The position numbers and the translations under genes were made by a program. The notes below the pieces were generated by a model. It saw only the letters and a list, made by a program, of their open reading frames with translations, did no database searches and had not been told where the DNA came from. From CAVUCH01 sp963763095 (lineage in GTDB: Bacteria; Acidobacteriota; Vicinamibacteria; Vicinamibacterales; JAENWD01), in the NCBI GenBank assembly GCA_963763095.1, contig CAVXNR010000021.1, positions 1 to 64,000 on the forward strand: a DNA stretch of 64,000 bases, read 5' to 3'. The stretch's first letter is position 1; each line of letters begins with the position of its first letter. This document shows, one piece after another, positions 63,690 to 64,000 of the stretch.

Positions 63690-64000
63690 GGCGAGACAAG
63701 AGCGTGACATGGCATCGCGTCGATCCGTCGAATGTCGACGTCAAAGGATGGAAGGTCGCGGTAGTAGGTGGAACGGGTGGCCTAGGCCGGGCGATCAGCC
63801 GCGTGCTGGCCGCCCGGGGCGCGAACGTGATCGTCGTTGGCCAGACGTTCCGCGACCCCGGTGTCCGTGGCATTGAATTCATCGAAGCGGATCTCAGCCT
63901 GATGCGTGAAGCAGAGCGCGTTGCCAAAGCGTTACCCGCAGAGACGCTCGACCTCGTTATCTTCACCACCGGGATCTTCGCCGCGCCGAAACGCCAGGAA
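63686..64000 (+). CDS. short-chain dehydrogenase/reductase, cut by the window end
   Basis: 105 codons from ATG 63686 to the window edge, no stop. The Rossmann glycine motif VAVVGGTGGLGRAISRVLAA starts at about residue 24, followed by GANVIVVGQTF, an acidic FIEADLSLM and the strand LDLVIFTTGIFAAP, where classical SDRs have NNAG. NAD(P)-dependent oxidoreductase; the active-site Tyr/Lys lie beyond the window. Starts within the stop of the fragment upstream. Confidence 0.82.
   Translation, partial: MRRDKSVTWHRVDPSNVDVKGWKVAVVGGTGGLGRAISRVLAARGANVIVVGQTFRDPGVRGIEFIEADLSLMREAERVAKALPAETLDLVIFTTGIFAAPKRQE

Overview
The window is high-GC chromosomal DNA from a free-living bacterium, most likely an Acidobacteriota of the Vicinamibacteria type. 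That placement is inferred from the gene families, not from a marker gene. The families are eukaryotic-like Ser/Thr kinases with PD40 propellers behind an ECF sigma factor, CadC-like winged-helix/TPR regulators, many secreted or lipoprotein genes of unknown role, and dispersed GC-rich palindromes. No phage, plasmid, CRISPR or rRNA genes were seen. One tRNA (tRNA-Ala GGC, 33887-33962) is present.

Layout: 1-5.7 kb holds small secreted proteins, a trypsin-like protease and a membrane HTH/PD40 regulator. 5.9-9.3 kb holds tryptophan 2,3-dioxygenase and kynureninase, facing a STAS protein and a secreted propeller. 9.3-19.6 kb is a decay zone: a broken haloalkane dehalogenase, a broken toxin-antitoxin pair, kinase, TPR and sterol-desaturase remnants, plus an intact S41 peptidase-ricin lectin protein and an orphan hypX next to a methyltransferase. 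19.8-30 kb holds two winged-helix/TPR regulators, two alpha/beta hydrolase-fold enzymes, a Baeyer-Villiger monooxygenase and small lipoproteins. 30-33.5 kb is a sigma factor-kinase operon. 34-43.5 kb holds an asparaginase operon diverging from an operon ending in the AddB/AddA recombination nuclease. 43.7-50.5 kb holds housekeeping-type genes: zinc ribbons, YidD, Mrp and an M16 peptidase pair. 50.6-64 kb holds a hydrolase, a broken amidase beside a heptanucleotide repeat island, an O-methyltransferase, pyruvate kinase, a porin, a LOG-family protein, a DinB-like protein, a winged-helix ATPase regulator, VOC and cupin proteins, regulator debris and the start of an SDR.

The most striking general property is the number of single-base frame breaks, about twenty-five. 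Several lie in otherwise complete genes (addA, addB, M16 peptidase, hypX, amidase, kinase), and some fall at C-runs. This looks at least partly like sequencing or assembly error. Truncations and internal deletions elsewhere (toxin, kinase remnant, sterol desaturase remnant, TPR remnant) are real decay. For disrupted genes I give the full reconstructed span and say where the frame breaks.

No clearly new multi-gene system was found. The best leads are a repeat hairpin inserted in frame inside the asparaginase gene, a 300-bp island of inverted heptamer arrays reaching the amidase stop codon, three helically phased TCCACAGG boxes between the asparaginase and addBA operons, a 26-bp tandem duplication in the leader of a zinc-ribbon gene, a pair of 15-bp operators between a cupin gene and regulator debris, and a lysine-rich Baeyer-Villiger monooxygenase/hydrolase pair that looks imported.
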